Notes under the pieces: generated by a model
Seen by the model: only the letters and a program-made list of their open reading frames with translations
The model's database searches: none
Told to the model about the DNA's origin: nothing
In this document: positions 30,837 through 40,712 of the stretch, piece by piece
Layout: each line of letters starts with the position of its first letter
How positions within the stretch are numbered: the first letter of the stretch is position 1
Translations under genes and position numbers: made by a program
Assembly: GCA_903881665.1 (NCBI GenBank)
Contig: CAIRUC010000125.1
Span: 1 to 64,000 of the forward strand
Length of the DNA: 64,000 nucleotides
Direction of reading: 5' to 3'
Source of the DNA: an uncultured Bacteroidota bacterium
GTDB taxonomy: Bacteria > Bacteroidota > Bacteroidia > AKYH767-A > OLB10

Positions 30837-31913
30837 ATGGTAAAACGAAAGCAAAACTCATCAACTGTACTTTTTCAAAATGCAGTAAATTTAATTAATG
30901 CTGCAAAAAATCAGGTTTACAAGCAAACGAATAGTATAATTGTTTTTACCTACTATTATTTAGGTAAAATAATAATAGATTCGGAACAAAATGGAAATCA
31001 AAAGGCAATAAATGGAGATGAAACTATTATACAATTGAGCAAAAAATTAACACGCAAATTTGGAAATGGATACTCGAAAAGAAACCTTGAATTAATGCGG
31101 CTTTTTTACGTAACATATAGAGCTAGAAAAACAGAAAAAGCAATTGCGCAGACACTGTCTGCGCAATTTGAAAATAATAAAGTAGCCATAGTAAATACAT
31201 TTAAGTTATTTGTAAATCGAATGCCGTTATCATGGTCAATTTATGGTTTATTGTTACGAATAAAAAATGATGATGAAAGATCCTTCTATGAAATAGAAAC
31301 GAAACAAGGAAATTGGAGTGTGAGAGAACTGCAAAGACAAATCGACTCTGGATTATTTGAAAGATTTATTTTAAGTAAAGATAAAAAGCAAGTAAAGGCA
31401 CTTGCTAAAAAAGGACAAATAATACAGAAACCTGAAGAGTTAATAAAATCACATTATATATTAGATTTTTTAGGCCTTAATGAGAAATCGGTGTATAATG
31501 AATCGGATCTTGAATGTGCTATTATAGGTAGAATTGAGCAGTTTTTACTAGAAATGGGAAAAGGGGGTTTATTTCAAGGAAGGCAATTAAGGCTAAGAAA
31601 TGAATCTGATAATTTTTATGTTGACCTTGTATTATATAACAGAATTCTAAAATGTTTTGTATTGATAGAACTAAAGATCGGTAAGCTTCGTCATCAAGAT
31701 ATTGGACAAATGCAGATGTACGTGAATTACTTCGACCGCTTTGTAAAGGAAAGGAACGAGCGAGCAACCATAGGGATTATCATTTGTAAGAATAAAAATA
31801 ATTCAATGGTTGAAATCACGTTGCCAAAAACTAATAAAACAATTTTTGCCAAGGAGTATAAACTATACCTACCCACAAAGGCTTCATTAATAAAATTAGT
31901 GGGGGCTAGCTAA
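30837..31913 (+). CDS. PDDEXK nuclease domain-containing protein (DUF1016/YhcG-like)
   Basis: LSWSIYGLLLRIKNDDERSFYEIE...WSVRELQRQIDSGLFERF; FYVDLVLYNRILKCFVLIELKIGKL nuclease core. Confidence 0.93.
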   Translation: MVKRKQNSSTVLFQNAVNLINAAKNQVYKQTNSIIVFTYYYLGKIIIDSEQNGNQKAINGDETIIQLSKKLTRKFGNGYSKRNLELMRLFYVTYRARKTEKAIAQTLSAQFENNKVAIVNTFKLFVNRMPLSWSIYGLLLRIKNDDERSFYEIETKQGNWSVRELQRQIDSGLFERFILSKDKKQVKALAKKGQIIQKPEELIKSHYILDFLGLNEKSVYNESDLECAIIGRIEQFLLEMGKGGLFQGRQLRLRNESDNFYVDLVLYNRILKCFVLIELKIGKLRHQDIGQMQMYVNYFDRFVKERNERATIGIIICKNKNNSMVEITLPKTNKTIFAKEYKLYLPTKASLIKLVGAS

Positions 31914-32165
31914 AAAACAATGATTGAGGTGATGAATGGCTGATTGTGTGATAAACGGAAACAAGGCTTCATGCCGCAATTCGTTTTAATTTAAAACAAT
32001 ATAAGGGGATAATGTGCCGGTCTGCTAATGGGATAATGTACTAACTCTACACTCTTATACTGTTTTTAGTTTTGATTTTCAATATATTATAAAATTATTA
32101 ATTCGAAAAGGCATCAATACATAAGTTTCTGATGTATTATTGCGTTATGTATTTAAATTCTGATC

Positions 32166-32507
32166 ATGAATTACTCTTCTGAGCTTATAAAAGGCACTTT
32201 AAAAACCATCATCCTCAAGTTGCTAAAGGATAATAGCCGCATGTACGGTTATGAAATCACACAAAAGGTAAAGGACCTAACAGCGGGTAAAATTCAACTA
32301 ACCGAAGGCGCTTTATATCCTACACTTCATGCCTTAGAAGCGGATGGTATTCTCACCACCGAAACTGAATATATCGGAAAACGTGTACGAAAATATTACT
32401 CGCTAAGCAGCGAAGGAAATAAAGTTTCGGACGAAAAAGTAAACGAGTTTGCTGATTTCATCAATACAATGAAATTTTTACTCGACATTAAAACCGGCAT
32501 TGCATAA
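32166..32507 (+). CDS. PadR family transcriptional regulator
   Basis: LIKGTLKTIILKLLKDNSRMYGYEITQKVKDLTAGKIQLTEGALYPTLHALEADGIL. Confidence 0.95.
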   Translation: MNYSSELIKGTLKTIILKLLKDNSRMYGYEITQKVKDLTAGKIQLTEGALYPTLHALEADGILTTETEYIGKRVRKYYSLSSEGNKVSDEKVNEFADFINTMKFLLDIKTGIA

Positions 32508-33653
32508 ATGTATACGCTCTCGGATACTCAAATTGATTTTATACTCAACGACATTAGACGTAATGGCGTAGAGCTGGAGGACCTGCGGTCAAACCTCCTG
32601 GATCATATTTGTTGCATCATAGAGCAGAATCTCGAGGATAACGGAGACTTCGAGCAATTTTATTTCTCCACCAGAAAAATGTTTTATAAACATCATCTTA
32701 AAGAAATAGAAGAGGAAACAATATCTCTGATGACTTACAAAAACTATTACATGATGAAAAAAATAATGATAATTAGCGGAATAGTTTCCGTTGCCTTAAT
32801 GACGATAGGCATCGTTCTTAAGTTTCAACATTGGCCCGGTGCTGGAGCTTGCATTGTATTGGGCGTAAGCATTATAAGTTTAGTCTTTCTTCCTTTAATG
32901 TTCTTACTTAAAATTAAAGAACAAAATCAGTTAAAAGATAAAGCTCTTACCGGATTAGGTACGCTCTCAGCAATATGCTTAACCTTAGGTGTGCTCTTTA
33001 AAGTGATGCATTGGCCGGGTGCAAATATGCTATCAATTATAGCACTAGCATTTTTGATGTTTCTGTATTTACCGGTTTACTTCTTCTCCGGTATTCGGAA
33101 TCCCGATACTAAAACAAATACAATCGTGAATGCAGTGCTTATTATAACTGCATGCGGCTTAATTCTAACCTTGGTTCGTTCTCCACAAGGGACCAAAATT
33201 ATGGAAGCACAAATTACTGCAGATTATTTAATGATGGATAATATCCTGAAAACTGAACTGATTTTATTGAATAAACATGCAGCGACTGATCCTCTTCTGG
33301 CAGATTCGTCCGCGGAAAAGGTGTTTACTATGTGTGAAAAAATGAAGGAGGAAATTATATTTATTGAAACCGGAAAGAAAAAAATAGATCCGAATTTAAA
33401 TACATCACAGCAAATGATAGGCCTCACCGATTTCCACCAAATTATTGCTGATTATCCTAGTGTTAGCACCGTTTACGAAGCGCTTAAAATAGCCGCCAAA
33501 GATTACAACATGAAATATACGAAAGAAGGGTTAGGCATTCATCGTATTGACATCGAGTCGCCAAATGACAAAGACTATAAAACCTACGATGCCTTGAATC
33601 GATTAGTTAAATTGCAATTGTTTTTATTGCAGAACGAACGACAAAAGGAATAG
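32508..33653 (+). CDS. Membrane protein with two GldL-like (K-x(2)-HWPGA) TM hairpins
   Basis: Immediately follows the PadR stop codon; repeated LKFQHWPGAGACIVLG / LFKVMHWPGANMLSII motifs. Confidence 0.78.
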   Translation: MYTLSDTQIDFILNDIRRNGVELEDLRSNLLDHICCIIEQNLEDNGDFEQFYFSTRKMFYKHHLKEIEEETISLMTYKNYYMMKKIMIISGIVSVALMTIGIVLKFQHWPGAGACIVLGVSIISLVFLPLMFLLKIKEQNQLKDKALTGLGTLSAICLTLGVLFKVMHWPGANMLSIIALAFLMFLYLPVYFFSGIRNPDTKTNTIVNAVLIITACGLILTLVRSPQGTKIMEAQITADYLMMDNILKTELILLNKHAATDPLLADSSAEKVFTMCEKMKEEIIFIETGKKKIDPNLNTSQQMIGLTDFHQIIADYPSVSTVYEALKIAAKDYNMKYTKEGLGIHRIDIESPNDKDYKTYDALNRLVKLQLFLLQNERQKE

Positions 33654-33746
33654 GGGTTTGAGTATGTTTTTCTATTAACAGAGGAGCTTAATTGGTCGTG
33701 GTATTTATTGGTTTTTCTGCACTAAAACTGTTCTGCTTTTAAAAGT

Positions 33747-33791
33747 ATCCTTGAAGTACGTTTGTTGAAACACACTTCAAGGATTTTTTTA
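33747..33791 (+). terminator. Rho-independent terminator
   Basis: atccttgaagt ... acttcaaggat followed by TTTTTTT. Confidence 0.85.
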
Positions 33792-34055
33792 TAACCATCG
33801 GGTTTTTCATTCTCTTTTTTTATCTTTCAGGCTATTCTTTTTTTATTCATAAAACAGTCTTTCTAGTCATTGGCTAAGGGCTTTTTAAACTCGCATTAAA
33901 GCTCTTTTTTGTTAACAATCCCTTTATTTGAGCTGTTTATAACAAATTAGTAGTCAATCGAGGTGATTACACCGAATTTTAGTGCATATATTTCTGTATT
34001 TCAATTGTTTATGCTTTATTATAATCTAATCGCATTTATTCCGATATTTGCAACT

Positions 34056-35447
34056 ATGACAAAGGTTATTGTATTTATTACACTAAGTTATTTTTCTATC
34101 CGACGAACGTTACTCTTAATCGGGGTTTGTTGCTTTGTTTCTTTTTCGTTCGCTCAAACGTCCGTTGAAAAAACGGCTAATGGATATTCCTTTATTCGTA
34201 ATGGTAGTCCATATTATGTAAAGGGTGTTGGGGGTGAAGTAAATCTCGATAAAGCAGTTGCTATTGGAGCTAACTCCATTCGTACTTGGGGGACAGAAAA
34301 CGCTCAAGCCGTTTTAGATGAGGCACAAAAAAGGGGTTTAACTGTAATGCTTGGCATGTGGCTTCAGCATGAACGTCATGGGTTCGACTATAACGATTCA
34401 GCTAAGGTTCGGAAGCAATTTGATTTTTATAAGTCGATCGTACTAAAATACAAAGACCATCCAGCCTTGCTAATGTGGGGCATTGGGAATGAGCTCGATC
34501 TTCAATACACCAATACGAATGTATGGTATGCCGTGCAAGATCTTGCTAAGTTCATTCACGAGAATGATCCTAATCATCCTACCTCTACTGTTACCGCAGG
34601 ACTCGACTCCAGTGAAGTGCGCCTAATCTCTGAGCATGCTCCCGATATCGATGTATATTGCGTAAACACTTACGGCGATATCGCGAATGTGCCGGCTAAT
34701 ATCGATAAGTTCGGGTGGCATGGGCCGTATATGATTACTGAGTGGGGATGCAATGGATATTGGGAATCGCCAACCACTGCTTGGAAAGTTTCTATTGAGC
34801 AAACAAGCACCGAAAAAAAGCAGGTGTTTTATGATCGTTATAATAATTACATTGCAGCTTCTAAATATAAATGCTTAGGTTCTTATGCTTTTTTGTGGGG
34901 CTCTAAACAGGAGTATACCGAAACATGGTTTGGATTATTTTCGAAAGATAATCTCCCAACTGAACCCGTTGATGCGCTTGAATCTCTTTTTACGGGCAAA
35001 GATCCTGCTACCGCCGGACCTACAATCGAAAGTATATTATTAGATGGTAAAGCGGCAAAGGATAATATTCACTTGAAAGCAGGAAATAAATATAGCGCTC
35101 AAGTATTGGCTGCCATTTCGGTAAACATGAAGCGCTCCTTTTCTGATTCTTCGCACACGCTTTCTTTCCATTGGAAAATCCTAAAGGAAAGCAGCGATAA
35201 AAAAAGTGGCGGCGATAAGGAAGAGGAGGCCACAGAAGTAGATGGTGGTTTCTCGAATACGAATTCGAGCAATGTTTTTTTTCGTATTCCCGAAACTGAA
35301 GGGACTTATCGTTTGTTTGTTTATGTTTATTTGAATGGGAAAGTCGCTTATGCAAATATTCCCTTCTATGCCGATAAAAGAACAGAAGCCGATGGTCAGT
35401 CGCGGTTTATTGAGTTTAAACGTCAGTCAATGGATTCGTTTCACTAA
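34056..35447 (+). CDS. Glycoside hydrolase family 2-like TIM-barrel protein
   Basis: GGEVNLDKAVAIGANSIRTWGTENAQAVLDEAQKRGLTVMLGMW; MWGIGNELDLQY acid/base and MITEWGCNGYW nucleophile-like motifs; ORF could start at 33963. Confidence 0.85.
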   Translation: MTKVIVFITLSYFSIRRTLLLIGVCCFVSFSFAQTSVEKTANGYSFIRNGSPYYVKGVGGEVNLDKAVAIGANSIRTWGTENAQAVLDEAQKRGLTVMLGMWLQHERHGFDYNDSAKVRKQFDFYKSIVLKYKDHPALLMWGIGNELDLQYTNTNVWYAVQDLAKFIHENDPNHPTSTVTAGLDSSEVRLISEHAPDIDVYCVNTYGDIANVPANIDKFGWHGPYMITEWGCNGYWESPTTAWKVSIEQTSTEKKQVFYDRYNNYIAASKYKCLGSYAFLWGSKQEYTETWFGLFSKDNLPTEPVDALESLFTGKDPATAGPTIESILLDGKAAKDNIHLKAGNKYSAQVLAAISVNMKRSFSDSSHTLSFHWKILKESSDKKSGGDKEEEATEVDGGFSNTNSSNVFFRIPETEGTYRLFVYVYLNGKVAYANIPFYADKRTEADGQSRFIEFKRQSMDSFH

Positions 35448-37339
35448 TGAAAAAAACATTTTTGCGCTTCTGTCTCTTGCTAATCCTATCGGGATTAACT
35501 TCACTTCAGGGTGCGGCTCAAAATGTTATTAATACCGATTCTTCAAATCAACATATCGATTATGTAGGTCGTATTCGTGAATTCGGAGATTTCCCAAAGC
35601 AGGCACGCTCGGTATTGCGCGACTTTTCAGTTACGGGCTATTATCGCTTTGTAACGAATTATCGCCATCTTGATGAGTCATATTCTCATTTGGCTTCAAC
35701 TCCGAATACCATTTTTGTTGGTGATGATAGTCAGATTCCTCAGTTATCATTAAACATTAGCGGCAGCGTTTCAAAAAAGACTTCGTTTGGTACCGATTTG
35801 TATATGTGGACGCCGCTTACTGGTGCCGGTCAGAAAGAAAATGTGAAAGGATTAAATCTTGGAGTAAGCTTATATGGAACATATGTTAATGATGCCGGTG
35901 AATTTACAGTTCGAACTGGTGGTATTAATTGGTACTCATTGTCGCCGTTTACTTTTCAAACCAATAAAGGATATGATCGCTATAGTATCTTCGAACGCAA
36001 CCCTTGGGATCCTGCTACTAAGAATGTAGATGATCGCTACGCTACTTTCTATAATTCAGGAGCGATTAACCAAGATGAGCGTTGGGGACAACAAGCGTTT
36101 CAAGGATTAATTCTCGAAGCAAAAAAATTAGCAAACGGTTTTTCGGGTGTGCTAATGTATGGTAAAACTCAATTGAATGGAGGGCTTTCTCCTTTGCCCA
36201 ACAATTCATACGGGGGTAAAATTAAAAAAGAATACGGGAAGAATTTTATTAGTTTCAACACTTTCAATAACACCAGCTATTATGACTCTACTCAAAAAGA
36301 ATTTTCAGGATTTAATATTGCAACCATCGAGTTTAAACAATTGCTTGGTAAATTTACGTTTAAAGGCGAAGTAGGAACAGGAAGAACATTTATTAAAGAT
36401 GTTTATAACGATTGGGGAGAATTGTTTTCTGTGAAAGCTTTAACCGAAATTGCTTCACTTGTTCCTGTTGAAATACATGTATATCGCATAAGTGACAAGG
36501 TCATAAATAACAGCGGATCATTTATAAATACTTCTAATGACCTTTCTGCTAATGATGTTACTTCGCTAGGCACGCAACCTGTTTTGCCTGCTGTAGCTAG
36601 CGCTATGGTACCTGTAGGGCAATTAACCAATAATCGTCAAGGAATAGATCTTAACGGACAAATAAATATCGGACGCGTAAAAACTTCTATTGGCTACACT
36701 ACTTCTGCCGAGCTCGAAAATATTTCTTCTTCGATCACATATAGTCATCCAATTAACAGTTTAGCGCTAGCGCATTTTTGGCGATGGGATTTTCCGAGTA
36801 ACGTAGGGCCCTATAACAACTTATCTAAGATCTATCGTTCAGTTTACGAAACTGTTCATATCACCCAAACCGATGCTTCAACTTTATTGCCAATCAGTAA
36901 AAAATATTTTAATAGCCTTGAGCTAAACATGAAATATAAAACATCGGTATTCGGCAAAGATTGCTATTTGTATTATCTAGGTCAATATAGTTCGGCTCAG
37001 CCGGAGGCCTCTGCTATTACTGTGTTTAACGAAAAAGCGTATTTGCGTACATATTATCATCAATTCGAAAGTTATATCAAGTTAACTCGTAGCATCGTTT
37101 GGTGTAGCTACCTTGGCTATGAACGAATTATTGCGAATTATAAAACAGAAACTGATGTAGTAACGAAACGCCCGAAAAATCAAACCGGAATCGGTATCGC
37201 AACTGGAGTTGATATTCGCATGAGTAAAAATGCTGGCTTGTATTTACGTCATCGTTGGATGAATTATAAAGATACTTCATTTCAAAAAGATCGATACAAT
37301 GGTTATGAATCAACAGTTGAAATAAAAATATTCTTTTAA
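35447..37339 (+). CDS. Outer-membrane beta-barrel-like protein, unknown family
   Basis: Signal peptide, amphipathic beta-strand pattern, terminal aromatic (EIKIFF); TAATG coupling with upstream gene. Confidence 0.7.
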   Translation: MKKTFLRFCLLLILSGLTSLQGAAQNVINTDSSNQHIDYVGRIREFGDFPKQARSVLRDFSVTGYYRFVTNYRHLDESYSHLASTPNTIFVGDDSQIPQLSLNISGSVSKKTSFGTDLYMWTPLTGAGQKENVKGLNLGVSLYGTYVNDAGEFTVRTGGINWYSLSPFTFQTNKGYDRYSIFERNPWDPATKNVDDRYATFYNSGAINQDERWGQQAFQGLILEAKKLANGFSGVLMYGKTQLNGGLSPLPNNSYGGKIKKEYGKNFISFNTFNNTSYYDSTQKEFSGFNIATIEFKQLLGKFTFKGEVGTGRTFIKDVYNDWGELFSVKALTEIASLVPVEIHVYRISDKVINNSGSFINTSNDLSANDVTSLGTQPVLPAVASAMVPVGQLTNNRQGIDLNGQINIGRVKTSIGYTTSAELENISSSITYSHPINSLALAHFWRWDFPSNVGPYNNLSKIYRSVYETVHITQTDASTLLPISKKYFNSLELNMKYKTSVFGKDCYLYYLGQYSSAQPEASAITVFNEKAYLRTYYHQFESYIKLTRSIVWCSYLGYERIIANYKTETDVVTKRPKNQTGIGIATGVDIRMSKNAGLYLRHRWMNYKDTSFQKDRYNGYESTVEIKIFF

Positions 37340-39054
37340 TGATGAACTTGAAAAGAAGCTTTGCTTTACTGGCATCGGTTTTCATTCTGAATTCCGCAGT
37401 AGCACAGCAACAACGTATGGTTGATTTCGTGGGCGGAGCTAGATCCATCATGACTAATAATCAGTTATTAGTGCGCGACTCGCTTGCTGATACTTCTACC
37501 GTTAAAAGAAATACAGGAGGTTATGCTTTAATCGATTTAGGAGTGAATATTCGCCCGAATAGCACGACAGAAATTTTAGGAACTTTCCGTATCCGTAACA
37601 ATTACGGAGGATTTTGGGGCGCCGGTGTTACTGTTGATGTACGTGAATTATGGTTGAAAGGTATTATAGGAAATATCGTACGTTATCAAGTAGGAGATTT
37701 GAATCTTAAACAAACGCCGTTTACGTTTTATAATCATCATGCCGATAGATTTGATTCGTTGCCTTCGATTTTCTCCTTACAAAATGACATCGTTCGTTAC
37801 GAACATTTTTATTCAAATAATACATGGCGTTCGCAAGGTGCCAATGTTAATTTCGGATTTTCTTTCTCTAGAGGGCTTGAAGAAATAAATTTTAATGCTT
37901 ATACTACTCGTTTAAAAGCTTCTAACTTCAGCACGATTCCCGATCGTTTATTTTCTGGAGCTACCGTTAACGTTGTTCAAAGCAATCATTTCGAAATAAA
38001 TTACAATTTGGCAACTGTATTCGACGTAAAAGGAACGGCCACCGCTACTAATAATTTTCATAATACCGTAAATACGTTCAACACTTCTTACGGAGCAACT
38101 ATTGGCGCCTTTGATTGGAAAATCAGCGGTGAAGCTGGCGAAAGTAATTATGCTTACAGCGAAGCCCCTGATACAGCAGACCTCATTGATTACTTCATTT
38201 ATGTGAAAGGTGAAATCAATTGGAAAGCCAAACATCTTTCTATCAACGGGGGATATTTAAATGTAGGTCCCGATTTCAGAAGTATTGGTGCGCAAAGTAA
38301 AGACGTGAATTATTCGGCGCTTACAAATTATTATGAGCGTTATACCAATAGTCAAAGTCTTCGTCCTTATAGCTTATATGATTTGCTGAATAATGATGCT
38401 ATTTATAATACCGAGATTTCGACTGAAACTGCACACATTGATGCAAGCGTGAATAATGTGATGCCTTATGGTATCGCCACTTTCAACCGAGTAGGGGGAT
38501 TTGTAGGCTTGAATTATTCTCATCCAAACGGATTTTATATAACAGCAACACATTTTAAGTTAAATGAAATCAGAGGACAAGGAACTACCAGTTTAAAAGA
38601 TTTTACTTCTACCGAATTGAATGCATGTGTAGAGGTGAATAAATTTTTGAACTTAAAGAACACGATTAAAGTGCAAGGTGGATCTACGTATATGACAAGT
38701 GTCCGTATAGGAAATATTTCTTTAGAAGATGTGGATTTAAAAACTACAAAACACCAAGTAGGAGCAGAAGTTGAAGTATCGAAAGGATTGGATCTTCTTT
38801 TCGGTATAGTGAGTTTGAGTTCAAAAGGAAATGAGTTCATCGCCGAACGAAACATTTACACTGTTGCCGATTATTTCAACAAAGTAGAATACAAATTGAA
38901 TCAATCATTTACTGCTTACGGTATCCGTTATCGCTTCGATAGTAAAATTTATATCTGCGGATTATTCCAGCATACGAAGTATGCCGATGGCTTCCATACA
39001 AATGTTGACTATGCCGTTGACCAATTCAGTCTCATCTATAACATGACCTTTTAA
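37339..39054 (+). CDS. Outer-membrane beta-barrel-like protein, unknown family
   Basis: Signal peptide, alternating strand pattern, ends FSLIYNMTF; coupled to upstream gene. Confidence 0.7.
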   Translation: MMNLKRSFALLASVFILNSAVAQQQRMVDFVGGARSIMTNNQLLVRDSLADTSTVKRNTGGYALIDLGVNIRPNSTTEILGTFRIRNNYGGFWGAGVTVDVRELWLKGIIGNIVRYQVGDLNLKQTPFTFYNHHADRFDSLPSIFSLQNDIVRYEHFYSNNTWRSQGANVNFGFSFSRGLEEINFNAYTTRLKASNFSTIPDRLFSGATVNVVQSNHFEINYNLATVFDVKGTATATNNFHNTVNTFNTSYGATIGAFDWKISGEAGESNYAYSEAPDTADLIDYFIYVKGEINWKAKHLSINGGYLNVGPDFRSIGAQSKDVNYSALTNYYERYTNSQSLRPYSLYDLLNNDAIYNTEISTETAHIDASVNNVMPYGIATFNRVGGFVGLNYSHPNGFYITATHFKLNEIRGQGTTSLKDFTSTELNACVEVNKFLNLKNTIKVQGGSTYMTSVRIGNISLEDVDLKTTKHQVGAEVEVSKGLDLLFGIVSLSSKGNEFIAERNIYTVADYFNKVEYKLNQSFTAYGIRYRFDSKIYICGLFQHTKYADGFHTNVDYAVDQFSLIYNMTF

Positions 39055-39056
39055 TC

Positions 39057-40058
39057 ATGAAAAAATATTTCTTCCTTGTTTTCATTACTTTATCTCTTAC
39101 TGCTTGTCGGAAAGAAAAGGATACGTATGAAGGTGTGAGTATACAAGAGCTCTATAGTGATTTTTTATTGCTCGATAATTTTAAGGTAGATAAAGATAGC
39201 GTCGATTTCGCCAATGGCGAGAATGCTACTTTTTCGGCGAAGTTTAATAAACCCGTTAATTGGACTATCACTATAACAGGACAAACTTCGAAAGCCAGGA
39301 AAATCATCACTGGTCAGTCGAAGACGATCGATATCAGTAACGGAAAATGGAATGGTTCTACTACCGACTTCCCTATGTTCACAAAAGAACATTGCGTTGC
39401 GCTGCTAAAAATTGAAAATGTGGTGGATTCTTTCACAGTATCAACGAATATAAAAACTTTGAAAGTGAATCCAGGATTTGTTATAGCCGATTTCGAAAAC
39501 GGATTTAATCCAGCATGGACAAAATTTGTGCAGTCGGGAGCCAACATGGACTTCAATATAAAATCTGATTCACTTTGTCCGCAAGGCGCGAAATATTTGA
39601 AGATGGCGGGTACCGTAAACTGGGATTATCTTATTGGATTAATCGATTTTCCTGCAACTGCTTATGGCACTGCTAAAACCTTCCCTTTAAATACTAACCC
39701 AGATAACGTTTATTTCAACTGCTTAATATACGGCGTACCGAATACGAATGAGTCTATTATATTATTTCAATTCAAAGAAGACGAAGACGGCAACGGAACT
39801 TATAACAATGCAACTACCGACGATCAATACGATTATCAAATTACAGTGAATTGGAGTGGATGGAAATTGATTAGTATTAAATACAGCGACTTAGTAAGCT
39901 TAAGCAACGGACAGCCTACAACACCGCATGGCAATAGCATTCACAACCCCAATAAACTTGCGAAAATCTCAATGCTTCATTTAGCAAATCCTTCAAATGG
40001 TTTTGCAAGTAGCAAACTTGATTATATCATCTTCACCGATGCGCCACTAGAACCATAA
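39057..40058 (+). CDS. Lipoprotein, putative carbohydrate-binding
   Basis: Lipobox LSLTAC; beta-rich jelly-roll-like sequence in glycosidase locus. Confidence 0.65.
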   Translation: MKKYFFLVFITLSLTACRKEKDTYEGVSIQELYSDFLLLDNFKVDKDSVDFANGENATFSAKFNKPVNWTITITGQTSKARKIITGQSKTIDISNGKWNGSTTDFPMFTKEHCVALLKIENVVDSFTVSTNIKTLKVNPGFVIADFENGFNPAWTKFVQSGANMDFNIKSDSLCPQGAKYLKMAGTVNWDYLIGLIDFPATAYGTAKTFPLNTNPDNVYFNCLIYGVPNTNESIILFQFKEDEDGNGTYNNATTDDQYDYQITVNWSGWKLISIKYSDLVSLSNGQPTTPHGNSIHNPNKLAKISMLHLANPSNGFASSKLDYIIFTDAPLEP

Positions 40059-40705
40059 TGAATAAACGTTTCTTCATCGGACTCTTCTTCTGTGCTACCA
40101 TTACTCAATGTGTGGCGCAAGAGAATTCTTTTATTCATGTGAAACATCAAGGTCTTTATGAAAAAGATCGTGATGGCGATTCGCTTGCAGTAAATGGATT
40201 TAAACAAGTCCAAATTTTTGATGAAGACATGGGCTCGGAAGTTTGGGCCTCGCCTGAAACGAATTGCGTGACGATGAGCAAAGAAAAATCGGTGGTATTA
40301 AAAGGACAAAATTCATTGCATGTGAAGTGGGATAAAATCACAGGAGGATGCAAATGGATTGGTATCGGTTTTGGCTGGAATGAATGGTTAGCGAAAGACA
40401 TGACTGGATTAATCGATCAAGCATCGGTACAATTAAAAGTTCGTGCCGTAAAAGGCTCCTTCGCTAATTTCCCTGTAGCCTTTGCCTTCGAAGACTATAC
40501 CGGCGTACAGTCGTTCTGCGGATTCCAAGTAAAGCAAGCATCGGGTTTATTTAATGATAAATCGTGGACCACATTAACTATTCCGCTAAAAGACTTTTCG
40601 TTCATTGCTAACGGTGCGGATATGGGAAAAATAAAACAATTCGTTATTCAATTAGAAGCGGATGGCGAAGTATATATTGATGATATTCGAATAGTAAAGA
40701 ATTAA
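40058..40705 (+). CDS. Secreted jelly-roll/CBM-like protein
   Basis: Signal peptide; LHVKWDKITGGCKWIGIGFGWNEW...VYIDDIRIVKN ending typical of CBM-type jelly rolls. Confidence 0.65.
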   Translation: MNKRFFIGLFFCATITQCVAQENSFIHVKHQGLYEKDRDGDSLAVNGFKQVQIFDEDMGSEVWASPETNCVTMSKEKSVVLKGQNSLHVKWDKITGGCKWIGIGFGWNEWLAKDMTGLIDQASVQLKVRAVKGSFANFPVAFAFEDYTGVQSFCGFQVKQASGLFNDKSWTTLTIPLKDFSFIANGADMGKIKQFVIQLEADGEVYIDDIRIVKN

Positions 40706-40712
40706 GTTAAAC

